Positions 11,421 to 21,954 of a stretch of DNA of 64,000 nucleotides are shown in pieces (the first letter of the stretch is position 1; the number at the start of each line of letters is the position of its first letter). The stretch is from positions 1 to 64,000 of the forward strand of contig CAMPDV010001300.1 in NCBI GenBank assembly GCA_946699065.1. The letters are read 5' to 3'. The notes under the pieces are model-generated. The model did no database searches. It was not told where the DNA came from and saw only the letters and a list, made by a program, of their open reading frames with translations. The position numbers and the translations under genes were made by a program. This DNA is from Loxodes magnus (Eukaryota; Ciliophora; Karyorelictea; Loxodida; Loxodidae).

Positions 11421-13080
11421 ATGTTTAAGTTTAATATATGGGATTTATTGTTTGCTTTAAAGGAGATATTGACTAATTTGAAATTATCTAATAATAAGTA
11501 TAAAAACCATAAAGATAAAATCAAGAAAATAGAAAAAATTAGCAAACAAATGAGCAAGAAGAAAATTAAAATAATAAAGAAAATTAAATTTTCCAAAAAG
11601 AACTTGAGAAAGATGAAAATCTCTAGTATTTTATAAGGTTAATAATATAGGAAATACTTGTTGAATGAACTCCAATTTATAATGTTTAGTGCACAATACC
11701 TCAGACTAAATATTTTCTTTCTGATGATTGAAAATAAAATCTTAAATTTGGAACTGGAGGTGTTATTACTAAAGAATTCGCTTAAATTGCTAGATAAACT
11801 TCAACTAATCCTCAATAGATTTTCAATCCTAAGAAATTTAGATAAAAATTAATATAATTTGCCTCAGTTTACTTTAGAAATCAGCATGATTCATAGTAAT
11901 TTATCAACTTCTTATTTGATGCTATACACAAAGATTTGAATGAAATAATAGATAAACCTTATATAGAAGGAAATCCAAGCGGAGATAGAAAAGACGAAGA
12001 TGTTTCATAAGAATGTTGGATAAACATTTAAGAAGAAATAAATCTTTCAAAGTAGACTTAATGCATGGATAATTAAAATAAACTTTAAATTGTGATGAAT
12101 GTTAGTAAACATAAGTAACTTTCGATCCTTTTTAAATGCTCTGTGTAAAAATTCCTAAAAATAGTAGTTATGAAGCATATCATCATTATTGAAAATAAAT
12201 AAATTAAAAATTAATAAATAAAGATTATTATAAAAAGGCGAAGTATTTCGTTGACGCGAAGTTCTTTCAATATTTATATTAAAAAAATATCTCATACTTC
12301 TTGTTGTCATTCTAGCTGTCCAATGAGTTACATATTTCTCCAAATGATGAATCTGCTTATTAAAGATTATTATCTTTAACCAAATGCTCTTATCTTCTTG
12401 AATAAAATCCAAATAAGAATTAATAATTAAGTCATTAGCATCCCGTTAATCAAATGTTCTTTCTGCTAGCGAGAATTATTGTAGAATTAAGTTTACCTCT
12501 TGTGAGTTTGTCCATTCTTTTCGGTGGTGGTATCTAGTGACAGATTACTCGAAATGTAGTATATACTGCGCTAGATTACCTACTAGTTCTCCTGACCGCA
12601 GCCGATATCTATTTTATATATTATAATAAACAACCATCTAAGATAGTTTTAATTATATATAAAAAGGCGAATAATTAAAAGGAAGTTTTATTGGGAAAGA
12701 TGTAAAATTTAAGTGAATGGAAAAAAGAAATTAAATCTGTATAAATTTCTATAAATTTTTATAATTAATTTGAAAATATTCAAACAAAATACTTAATCGA
12801 TCCAAAAGATAATACTACTGTAGATTATCCTTTAAATATGGATCTTAGGGGATTTTTGCCAAAATTGTCCAAAGAATAAACAGTTTATGATTTATATGCA
12901 GTAAATTACCACCTTGGCAGTACAAGAGCAGCAAATTACTATACTAAGGCAAAAGTCGGAGAAGAGTGATATGAATTTGATGATTCTAGAGAAATAAAAA
13001 ATACAAGAATTAAGGCTTAAGAATCCTATTTAGTTTTTTATCAAAGAAGAGAAAATTCCAAGAGTTACCAAATAAATTAA
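11421..13080 (+). pseudogene. USP-type deubiquitinase, diverged copy 3, probably decayed
   Basis: A Lys-rich lead-in (Met at 11421) precedes the Cys box NNIGNTC-TGA-MNSNLQCL at 11641. After a +1 shift near 11694 comes KFGTGGVITKEFAQIA, then NQHDSQQFINFLFDAIHKDL and DVSQECW. A 1-bp loss near 12019 precedes VDLMHGQLKQTLNCDECQQ and TFDPFQMLCVKIP. The frame then stays the same to the C-terminus (VDYPLNMDLRGFLP, TVYDLYAVNYHLGS, YLVFYQRRENS), with TGAs at 12190, 12538 and 12967. TGA at 11662, 11729 and 12967 sits where the other copies have Trp. The His box reads RAANYYTKAKV, so the active-site His is Asn and the enzyme should be inactive. The inserted middle and the C-terminus resemble USP4/15-type proteases more than the other two copies. 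Confidence 0.7.
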
Positions 13081-13513
13081 CTATAAAACTCAAATTTTAT
13101 TAAAAATCGAATATATTTAAAGATTAAAAAGATATAGCTTAAAATTTAAAAATGTTTACATTTTTAAAACGTTTACTAAAAGTTAATTGAGTAATAGTTT
13201 AAAAAATACAATTCTTAAAAAATAAATTAAAATATAATAATTTCTTTTAATTTAATTAGTTAGACTTAAATATTTTTAAAAATACTTATTTTTAATTCAT
13301 GTATTTAAAAATGTAAATTTTATTTATTGTTTTTAATTGCTTATTGATTTACTAAAATAATAAAAAATTAAACTAAACATTTTATATGTTTAATATTTAA
13401 ATTAAAAAGGATTTTTCTCTCATATTGAAACATCTTTTCCTTCAATTAACTTAGATTTTCTTATTATCCTAGCTGTTCTCTTCGTTAGATTTGAGCTTTT
13501 CATTTTCATTATC
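13081..13513. other. AT-rich stretch; may hold a continuation of the next minus-strand ORF
   Basis: On the minus strand, the frame of the neighbouring ORF continues past its TGA (at 13514) as DNENEKLKSNEENSQDNKK to another TGA. Otherwise A/T-only sequence with no supported gene. Confidence 0.3.
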
Positions 13514-13786
13514 TCAAAAGTTCTTTTTCTTCTACTCTATCATAGTATTTTCCTCCTTCTTTCTTAATTAAAATTTTTGAGATTTTTATCCCTTTTTCCC
13601 TACTCTTTTTTCATTTACTCGTTTGGAGTTTTCTTGAGTTATTTTTTATTTCACTTATTTGCTCTCTTGTTGAATTTCACTGAGGTTTATAGCAAAGTTC
13701 TAATTTTTTCGTTCTAATCGAAAAACTTAAGATTTATGGGTTTGATTCCCCGAGAAAAATTACTATATCTGTCTTTCTTAATTCAT
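13514..13786 (-). CDS. Possible Lys/Gln-rich helical protein
   Basis: Minus-strand frame from an ATG at 13784..13786 to a TGA at 13514..13516, 90 residues with TAA/TAG as Gln. It begins MNQERQIQQFFSGNQ and contains INLSEIQQESKQVKQKITQE, which looks like a coiled coil, and a basic C-terminus. The frame goes on beyond the TGA with similar composition. It could be another ORF1-like relic without the zinc knuckle, or an unrelated gene. No family recognised. Confidence 0.3.
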
Positions 13787-14592
13787 GTTAAGATTGTTTA
13801 GTTTTTTCTTTAGAAGGGATTTAATTATTTTTTCAAAATAATTAGGCTCTTATTAAGCTTGCGAGAAACAAATAACTATTTATAAAAGCGATAGTTCCTT
13901 AGATAATGATTCAATATCTTTACAAAAATTTGTATTAAAAACGAAATAAAAAGACAATTTTTTCATCTTGATTAAGGTGAGATAAGGCAAAAAAAGGTAA
14001 TAGAAATTAAATAAAGTTTCCATAATAATTAATAGAAAATGAAAGACAAAATTAGAGTTTTATGTGCTTTGAAAAAACTAAATTACTAAATAACAAAGAA
14101 AATATCCATAATTTGAAACTGGTTAAATAACACAAACTTCTTAAAAGCTTATCCAGATAAGATAATGAAATGTATATATAAACTTTATACTATTAATTAA
14201 ATTTTTCCATATGAGAATCTTCAACCCTTCCAGAGCACAGTAATTCATGCTCCCTGTTCTTTTTTTTAAATTTAATGAAAAACCAATTTAATATAAGTTG
14301 TTTTTATCGTTTTTTTCTTGATTTTGAATATCTCTCCACTCGGGTTGGTATAAATTTGGTTCGGTGATGAGTTATGGAAGTACAAAATTCAGAGCTCTTT
14401 TAGCAAATCAAATTTTTATCTTAATCTTAAAAATTTTACATGCTGCTATATAATTAAATTAAATCCTTACAATATTTTTGATAATATAGAGAAATGCTAA
14501 AATTTTATTGTATAAAGTCACACTATTTTTGAAATGATTAAATTTATTATTTATTTAATAATTTAATGAAATAAGTAAATTTGATAAAAGTA
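13787..14592. other. AT-rich intergenic stretch
   Basis: No supported gene. A slightly less AT-rich patch at about 14330..14400 has no recognisable RNA or protein motif. Confidence 0.4.
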
Positions 14593-15600
14593 TCAACTAT
14601 GTTTTTGATAAAAAAGCACATAACCATTTGGACTTTTAACATTTTTACATTTTCCTACGTGGGAATCATTGAATTTATACAATTCTTCGTCTACCTTCGC
14701 ATAAGCGTAAAAATGACCGTCTTCTACTGTTTCAGCTTGAATATTCACTGCATATAGATCATACTTTGTAATTTATTTCTAGTTTGCTTGTAAAAATTCT
14801 TACATGTTCAATTCTAATGGATAATTAGCATTCACATAATTTTTTTCTATATTTTCACCATTTTAAATGAATCTCTTTATATAAACAATGAATATTTCAG
14901 GAACCTTATTCAGACTAATACTTTTCGTTCCATTTACATGTTTTTTGCATGCTTCACAAAAAATTGGTTTTATCCTTCTAAATATTCTTCTTCCTATAAA
15001 AATTTGAAACAATCTTCAAGATTTACTTGTTGTGAAGTATTTTTTCTTTCTTGTTATTTGGGAATTTCTGCACAGAACATTTAGAAAGGATCGAAAGTTA
15101 CTTATGTTTACTTACATTCCTCACATTTTAAAGTTTATTTTAATTATCCATGCATTAAATCTACTATGAAAGATTTATTTCTTCTTAAATGTTTATTCCA
15201 ACATTCTTAAGAAACTATTTCATCTGGTCTACCACTGCTAGGAATTCCTTAAATATAAGGATTTTCTTTTATTTAATTTAGATCTTCGTGTAGAGCATCG
15301 AGTAAGAAGTTGATAAACTGTTGAGAGTCATGTTGATTTCCTAAAGTAAACTGAGGAGCACATTATATTAATTTTTATCTAAAGCTACTAGGGCTATAAG
15401 CTCCATTATTCTTATTTGATGTTTCTTATAAAACATTTACGAATTCTTAAGTTATTCTCCTCCAGTTCCAAATTTGTTGGTTGTATTAAGATTATTTTTC
15501 CATGAATAGCTCTTAAAGTATTCTACAAGAGGAGTAGTATGTAAGAGACATTGTAATCCAGCGTTAATCCAACAAGTATTTCCTAGGTTTTTTAATTTTA
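14593..15600 (-). pseudogene. USP-type deubiquitinase, copy 2, frameshifted
   Basis: Close relative of the USP gene at 5647..7143, covering its catalytic domain from the Cys box ([15 protein letters not shown]) to FYQKHS and a TGA at 14593. Compared base by base with copy 1 it has a 1-bp loss near 15450 (in the region of GTRGVMTREF in copy 1) and another near 14965 (NQFYCEVC in copy 1). Both break the frame. QHDSQQFINFLLDALHEDL, VTFDPFQMFCAEIP and VNGTKSISLNKVPEIFIVY are well conserved, and the His box DGHFYAYAKVDEELYKFND keeps its His but has Leu for Trp. The N-terminal membrane segment and linker are missing; upstream sequence reaches a TGA quickly. A recent duplicate that has decayed. Confidence 0.85.
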
Positions 15601-15903
15601 TTTGATGTTTAGAATAATTTTCATTCTAATAATATTTTCATAAGTTTAAAGATGATCCCATATTTAATAATTTTTAGCTTGTTAGATTATTATACCTAAT
15701 TTGGTTATAAATTGAAGGAAAGATAAAATGATATAATAATTTTTAATTTTACATTCACGAAAATAATTTACACTATTATTGTTACTGTAATAAATTATTA
15801 TTTTACTTTCTATTAACTTTGTTTTATAAATTATTTAGCTAGGAAATTCTAGAAACTTATACGTGCTTCTTTATTATAATATGTTATTCAAAAATATAAT
15901 CAA
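15601..15903. other. Spacer between divergent USP and gag-like relics
   Basis: AT-rich. No match to the membrane-anchor part of USP copy 1 was seen, so the USP copy's 5' part is absent or beyond recognition. Confidence 0.4.
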
Positions 15904-16393
15904 ATGGCTCCTAAGAAGAACTAACAGGATATCGAAAAATAAAAACGCGCATTGAAATTTACTTCCTTGAAGCAACAAAATAAAAACTTTAGCAATAATT
16001 CTAAAACTTAAATTATCTAATCAATTTTCTAACCTGTACTATACAGCAAGCTATAAAATAAAAACCAATTATTTAAAACTTAAATTAATATTAAGGTTCA
16101 ATGACGCAAGTTAAATAAGAACTTGAAAAATGGACTAAAAACTAGAAGAAATTATTAAGCCGAACAATTCTGTATAACTCCTTTTCCATCACAATCCTAA
16201 TAATGATTCTATGATAATTTAAAAACAGAATTAAAAAACTCTTTCGAATCAGAAAATTTCTAAAAATAGGTAATGTCTCAAAGAATAATAAAAAAGATGC
16301 TTCTATTGTTAGAATATTGGACATATTTTTGAAGAGGCTAGTATTTTAAGAAGAAACAAGAACTAAATACCTAAAAGATATGAAATAGCATGA
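15904..16393 (+). pseudogene. Gag/ORF1-like protein relic, copy 3 (zinc knuckle)
   Basis: Starts at an ATG at 15904 with MAPKKNQQDIEKQKRAL, matching the other copies, and stays open for 66 residues to a TGA at 16102..16104. Downstream, another plus frame carries CLKEQQKRCFYCQNIGHIF (knuckle from 16298), a CX2CX4H zinc knuckle with GH, in which the fourth ligand position is Ala instead of Cys; that frame ends at TGA 16391..16393. The start and the knuckle are in different frames, so at least one frameshift has occurred. Lies 303 bp from the minus-strand USP copy 2, the same divergent layout as at 5647..8756. Confidence 0.5.
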
Positions 16394-16791
16394 ATTAATT
16401 ATATTGATCTCCAGAAGGAAATATCTACAAGAAAAAGCTATACAGTGAAGATTGATTACTTTAGATATAGTGAATGCTCAATAAAGAAGAAAATAAAATG
16501 TATGGACAAAGTTAGAACGGAGCAAGATTTCTGTGGTCAAGAAAGATTAAATTTGCGCAAGCCTTTACATAATAGAAGAACCGAGTTCTGAAGAAGATTG
16601 GAATAATCCTAAATCGTATGAAGCAATCTTCATCTCATAAAACAACTTATAAATCTTTCAGTAATAGACCTAATAATGATGATATCACTTAATTTTTTAA
16701 CTAATCTTATCTTAAATTATAATAAGTTATTAAAAAGGGCACATAAAAAGCAGCTCACCTTAAGTTAACTAACTAACATATGATAGATTGA
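16394..16791 (+). CDS. Possible basic C-terminal part of the gag-like relic
   Basis: A plus-strand frame from an ATG at 16498 to a TGA at 16789..16791 gives 97 residues, beginning MYGQSQNGARFLWSRK and rich in Lys, Gln and Ser. In the first half a second frame (including EEPSSEEDWNNPKSYEA) is equally convincing, so frame changes are likely. It probably continues the ORF1-like sequence just upstream. No family recognised. Confidence 0.3.
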
Positions 16792-17704
16792 TTGAGATTT
16801 ACTAGCTATAGACTGAAAAAATATTATAAGATACATCGAAGCAACTAATATAGGAAAAATACTCCAATTCTAATTAAAAAATGTTATTTTGCTAAAAATT
16901 TTTAAAATAAGACTAAACAAAATTTCTAATATTAATATACATTTTTTATATTTTTAAACTAATTTAGTTCTATATCCATTTCCAAAAATTTGAACATAAT
17001 TAATTTAATTCTCTTAAAATAAAAATGAAATATGGAAGTAAATTAAATATTATAAAAGATATTATATATTTTAATGGCTAGAATAATTCCATTAATAATA
17101 TCGACATTAATTATTTTTACCTTAAAGAAATTATTTATTATTGTTTATCTTTAAAAGATGCCAAAATGTTATTATTTATTTTGTAGTACATTTATTCAAA
17201 AAACATATTAGGATTTTTTTCATTTCATTCATTGAAAAAAAGAAAAGTTCCTTGCAACTGTTTGATTGATGACAAAGTTCCAATTATTTTTTTACTGATT
17301 TCATAACCTATCTTTGTTAACTTTTCTATGAAAGAAATCTTAATAAAAAATAAAGAAAAATAATTAAAAATTTATACTCTTAAGCATCTAAATTATTTCA
17401 TCTATAAATTAGAAAAATAATTTTAATCTCTATATTTTCTATTTTTTTATTTTGAAAATTCTTACCAAAATATTAAAATTTTATAGTGTAATCAATTTTT
17501 TATTGAAATTTGATTCAAAAGTCTCATAATTTTCAATGTAAAAATATTCTATCAAAATGTTTCTTTTTATAATTTTTATATATCGAAATTTTATAAAATA
17601 TTATATTTTAATTGTAAATTTATTCATTGTTGCTGATATTTAAACGTTGATATTTGTAATCAATTTTTTCAATTTTAGAAATATAAAAAATTTATAGAAA
17701 CATT
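16792..17704. other. AT-rich stretch without a supported gene
   Basis: Very high A/T content; no motif, repeat or convincing open frame was found on either strand. Confidence 0.45.
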
Positions 17705-17863
17705 ATGGAAAACATAATACCTTATGTACTTATCCTGCCATTATCCAACCTAGTAGGGGACTAGAACATTTTATTTATGTATAAGTATTTCTGGCAGCTC
17801 AATTACCAAAAATTAAAAATAGCTAAAAATATTTTGAAACATTTCCTTAATGTCAAAAAATGA
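17705..17863 (+). CDS. Possible small protein of unknown function
   Basis: A 52-residue frame (TAG read as Gln) begins MENIIPYVLILPLSNLVGDQ at an ATG in an AT-rich context and ends in TGA at 17861..17863. The coding block has more G and C than its flanks. The first 18 residues are hydrophobic and could be a signal or membrane segment. It could also be a fragment of an older gene. Confidence 0.3.
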
Positions 17864-18059
17864 AATAAAAGAGGAAAAGCTTTCTCTCTTTAAATAATAA
17901 TAATTATCTAAGTAAATTTAATTTAATTTTCTATTAATTTTTAGTTATAAGAACTATATAAAGTTGATTACTTCTAAAAGTAATTTTTTAATAGTTAACT
18001 ATCTTATATTTGCAAATAACCATATGCTTTAATTATTAATTTTTAACTTTAATGATATG

Positions 18060-18340
18060 TGATATATAGTTTTGATCTGCAGCTTACTATGAACAGACTC
18101 TATGGATAAAGAAGCGATATTCTGGGGAAGTTTCTGCAAATTGGTATTATCATGCATGAAAATTAAACTACATAATCATACATTTTATGCATGTTTCAAG
18201 GTCAGCAATAGTCCAGGTTATCTTCTATATCTTGAGAATAATAAGAAGCATCTAAAATGTTTTGAGGTAATCTCAGCCATCTTAAAAGTCGTGCTCTTGC
18301 AGTTCTTAGGGCTATATTTTGTAATAATACTTTAATTTAA
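18060..18340. other. GC-richer island, possible gene fragment, strand unresolved
   Basis: This block stands out from A/T-rich flanks. On the plus strand a frame begins at 18102 with MDKEAIFWGSFCKLVLSC and includes a Cys-containing, hydrophobic sequence; with TAA as Gln it runs on far past any natural end. On the minus strand the same block gives RARLLRWLRLPQNILDASYY before TGAs. I cannot decide between them and recognise neither. Confidence 0.25.
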
Positions 18341-18623
18341 GCATAAGTCTCAAATATTTGTTGGCATATCTAATTGGCAGAACTGCTTCTTTAAGAATAA
18401 AAAACTTTAAATACTTTAGAATTAAATAAATTATTCTAATTTCTCCTTGCAGACACTATGCTTACATTATAATTAGCGAGACGAAAAAGAAATGTAGGAG
18501 CATTTATTCATAAAGAAGGATCTCTTTTAGAGTAAATAAGAGTATTAATAGTAAAATTTAATTAAACATAATTAGATTAATAAACTTATTATAAAATTAA
18601 TTTATTTAAATATATTTTTAAAT

Positions 18624-18893
18624 TCATATTTGTTGTCTTGCAGCTATTTCACATACATCACTTGGACCTCCACATTTCCATTTTCCTCCTTCACTTATGC
18701 TTAAGCACACAAAGCAAAAGGCTATTTTGCAATTCAAACAGGTAATGTGCTTACAGCTTCTTTCATGAAAAATAAGTGTTTAGCACTTAGGGCATAATCT
18801 TCATTATGGAACGTTTTGTATATTTCCTATTTACTTAGTTCCACATGTTTACATCATCTTGTTCAATTCCAATCTTGCGTTTGCTTCTACCAT
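18624..18893 (-). CDS. Short RBR/IBR-type zinc-binding protein, in-frame TGA
   Basis: The minus-strand frame starts at an ATG (AAAAATGG context) at 18893 and ends in TGA at 18624. It begins MVEANARLELNKMMQTC and then carries LCPKCQTLIFHERSCKHITC followed by LNCKIAFCFVCL. This spacing (CPxC, GC/SCxHxxC, CxxxFCxxC) is that of the IBR and RING2 zinc-binding modules of RBR-type ubiquitin ligases. It ends GGKWKCGGPSDVCEIAARQQ. At 89 residues it is far shorter than a ligase and has no RING1, so it is a stand-alone module or a fragment. A TGA at 18801..18803 falls between NVPQ and RLCP with the frame kept on both sides, implying either a nonsense mutation or UGA read as an amino acid. Confidence 0.6.
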
Positions 18894-19153
18894 TTTTATT
18901 ATGAAATTTAGATGACGAGAATAAATAGTCGAAAAAGTAAGTAGAAATAATAAATTATATTAGTTTTATAACGATATTATAAAATAAAAACTTTTATATT
19001 GTAATTAAATTCAGAAATATCAAAAAGATAAAATAAAGTTTTCATTATAATATAAATTATTTATGCATATAATTATAAGTTAGTTTTGTAGTTATTATTT
19101 TATTTTCTTAAATTTTATTTTATGTATTATGCTTTCTGAAATTAGACTTTATA

Positions 19154-19852
19154 TCATAATTATTTGTTAGTTTTAAGTATTTTTTAACTAATATTTTTCA
19201 AGTGAAAATCATATTAGCTCATAAGATTTTTTTCAAAATTTGGTTTTTTTATCGATGATAATATTTTTTGTTTTTATTTAGCAAGTTTCTTCATAAAAGG
19301 CTTATCTTTACTAATAACTGAATTTTGTATATAATTTTTATAAAATTGAGATGAAGAATATTTTAAGTTTTTATTGAGCAGCTTTTTTGCTTGTTTAGAC
19401 TGCTCAAAAATATGACATTAACTTTTTTGTTTTAAAGCTTTTAAGAATTTTTGTGTTGCTAATGTTTTTAATTTTAACATATTTAAACAATCTAATTGAT
19501 GATTTTTAACTTGATATACTATTTATTTTATAAATTTAATCTATCTTTTTGATTTTTAAACCGTCTTTATGAAGAAAATTCTTGCTATTTTCTAAGTATG
19601 ATGGTTTTTGACTCTTTTTAGCCTTTTTGATGCTGTTTCAATTTAAGTTTCTAATAATCTACTTATTTTGTTTATTTAGATTTCAGTGTTCTTAAGTCTT
19701 TTAAACCAAAACTACTAATTTTTTATTTTGGATACTTCTATAATTCAGCCAAACAATTTAACTTCTTCTCTTTGAACCTTTGGCTTTTGAATTTTAATCT
19801 AATGCTCTTAAAAGATTTAACTTTAATAATCTTCAGGATTCTTCCTTCTCAT
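19154..19852 (-). CDS. Possible basic Lys/Gln-rich protein with one in-frame TGA
   Basis: A minus-strand frame begins MRRKNPEDYQSQIFQEHQ at an ATG at 19850..19852, meets a TGA at 19745..19747 (after KLFG), then runs open for 196 codons to a TGA at 19154..19156. The longer part looks like a real helical basic protein (IETASKRLKRVKNHHTQK; later EQSKQAKKLLNKNLKY). Another minus frame is open over 19291..19848, which weakens the case. No domain recognised; the tRNA-Gln gene lies about 1 kb away and is unrelated in sequence. Confidence 0.3.
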
Positions 19853-19967
19853 TTAATTCTGGATATTATCAAATTTTAGATTGATTAACTTAAATGAAAA
19901 TTTATACAATAATTAACAGATTTTTTTCAGTACTATATGAAATAAGAATTGCTAAGTTCTTCATTAT

Positions 19968-20830
19968 GATTAATAAAGAAGCTTAATTGATTTATATTGG
20001 CTGTTTTTTTATTTTTACTTGCTATTCTTTTTAATGATTCTAAGTTATGATAACTAAGAATATCCTATATATGAAATTATCATTTACTTTATAAAATAGT
20101 TTTATTCTAAAATCAAAGTTAAGATATAAAGCAATAATCTAAGACAATTCTTTATCTTAAGTTGAGGAGTGATGTCCTAATGTATAGAGTAAAACAATAA
20201 AGACACTTATTTTAAGATGTGCAGGCCTCATAATAATTATTAATGCTAGCTCTTATAATAAAGATAAACTAACTCAAAACTGTATATTTTAGTTTAGATA
20301 GATTAAGATTAAATTATTACACTTTCTTGCTGTGAAGCTATCATTAGCTTGCTATTGTTGTTTATTACATTTGATGTGTAATTTTTCTAATATAAAGCTG
20401 TAAGCAATTTAAATTAAGAAATTTAATCCTATCTTTATGTGAATCAGCTAAGTTTATTACTATCTAGAGCTTCACATTTAATATCAAAAATTGTATTTTA
20501 CAACAGTTAGTTTATTTTAAATTTGGATAGTTGGCTAAATTCTTTTATTTAAACTACCTTCTCATTTTTATCTTAATCTATCAACATTTTATGGAGATAT
20601 TCTAAAGAGTGAAATAATTTGATCTATTACTAAGAGCAAATATCTTAGAAAGGAATTGAAGCTTATAATTTTTACTGTGGTGGTATATTTTTATTTAGCA
20701 TTCCTAATCTACTTTTCTTAATTAATATTCCTCTAAATGTTTATGTAAAAACTAGCTATTAAATCAAGGCTAAAGATTCTCTTACTATTCTTTTTTGTAA
20801 TTTTCATTTAAAAAAATTTATGTAAAAGCT
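19968..20830. other. AT-rich intergenic stretch next to the tRNA gene
   Basis: No supported gene on either strand. Confidence 0.4.
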
Positions 20831-20836
20831 AAAAAA
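20831..20836 (-). terminator. RNA polymerase III terminator of the tRNA gene
   Basis: A run of six T on the minus strand begins two bases after the 3' end of the tRNA, the usual Pol III stop signal. Confidence 0.85.
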
Positions 20837-20837
20837 T

Positions 20838-20908
20838 TGCCTCACCGAGAATCGAACTCGGATTGCTGGATTTAAAGTCCAAAGTGCTAACCGTTACACC
20901 ATGAGGCA
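20838..20908 (-). tRNA. tRNA-Gln with UUA anticodon (reads UAA, probably also UAG)
   Basis: The 71-nt minus-strand sequence folds as a full cloverleaf: acceptor TGCCTCA with TGAGGCA (20902..20908 and 20838..20844), D arm GTGT/GCAC with GG in the loop, anticodon stem TTGGA/TCCAG, loop CTTTAAA (plus-strand 20871..20877), four-base variable loop, and T arm CCGAG-TTCGATT-CTCGG. Anticodon bases 34..36 are UUA. The D-arm and anticodon-arm sequence (GGTGTAACGGTTAGCAC, then TTTGGAC and AATCCAGC) is that of eukaryotic tRNA-Gln. In ciliates such a tRNA decodes UAA, and by wobble UAG, as glutamine. It fits the Gln codons needed in the USP gene here. No intron; the internal B box is TTCGATT. Confidence 0.95.
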
Positions 20909-21954
20909 TTTTGTTTAGTAACTACTAAATCAATCTATATATAAATAGCTTTTCTAGCTTAATCTTTTTTATATTAATTCATCTTTTATGAGTATCTTAT
21001 TTATGATCTGAGTCCTAACTTAAATACATTTAAAGCAACTTCAATTTTAAATAACCATTATTATCTTGATAGTTCTAACAAGGTGACAAAAACAGACTTT
21101 AGTATTAGAAATAATTTTTAGTAATCTAAATCATTGAAATACGAGACCATACTTTACTTATAAAATTAGTTAAAACAGTACTATAAAATACCAGGTTTCC
21201 TTACCACGTTATTTACTTAAGCAAAGAAAGACAAATTTACTAATTAGAGAGCTTTTACTTTATATAAATATCATAGTTAGAAAGTCTTCATGATATACCA
21301 AAAAAATCTTGTAATTGTTATTTTCACTTATTTCAAAAGTTGAAAAAAAAGGAAAAAAAGAAAATGATCTAAAAAGAAATCCCTAAGACATGCTTAAAAG
21401 AGTAACAAACCTAATAATTGTAAGAATTCATAATCAAACGTATTTTAGTTCTAACTAGCAACAATAATTTATTGAAAATTGAGAGAATCAAAATTTGATA
21501 AGCATTCAAATTTAAATAAAGAAGAAATTGATGTTTCAATTAGAAAAATTTATGAAAGATATGCAAATAAATCTTTTATCGTTAATTAACTAAGTTACTT
21601 AAAATATGACTTTAAAATGGACTTAAAATAAAAAAATCATTAAACTAGCGAAAAATAAAACTTTAGGAGTAAATCTATGATAAATGATTATCTTAAAAGA
21701 TTAATTAAAATAAAAAACGGAGTTTATAGGAATTTTTTCACTATAGAATCATATATTATCATAGTAAAATTATATTTTTAATTTCACCAAACTATTTTTT
21801 CAGTTAACCATCTTTATCTTTTTATCTTTTTGTTTTTCCCTTTCTTTGTTCTAATATTATCACTTAAGTTTTAGTAATTTTTTAATTTTTGCTAAGACGT
21901 TCATATGATCACACCAAAAGAATTATTTCTTTTGTTAATTTTTTACATTTTTTC
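20909..21954. other. AT-rich stretch upstream of the tRNA
   Basis: No supported gene. Short ciliate-code frames occur on both strands without recognisable content. Confidence 0.4.

Noticed and set aside
11408..11596. Minus-strand hydrophobic ORF of 62 residues
   Set aside because: It is the complement of the Lys-rich lead-in of USP copy 3; A-rich coding on one strand gives Phe/Leu/Ile-rich ORFs on the other.
12155..12412. Minus-strand 85-residue ORF
   Set aside because: It is antisense to the USP copy 3 frame, which is supported by homology on both sides.
12430..12620. GC-richer island as a structured RNA gene
   Set aside because: I compared it with remembered features of U1, U2, U4, U5, U6, SRP, RNase P and ciliate telomerase RNA and saw no match. 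It is covered by the plus-strand frame of USP copy 3.
16142..16324. Minus-strand 60-residue ORF
   Set aside because: It is antisense to the zinc-knuckle frame of the gag-like copy 3.
19291..19848. Alternative minus frame of 186 codons
   Set aside because: It is open but its composition is less protein-like than the overlapping frame ending at 19154; neither is proven.
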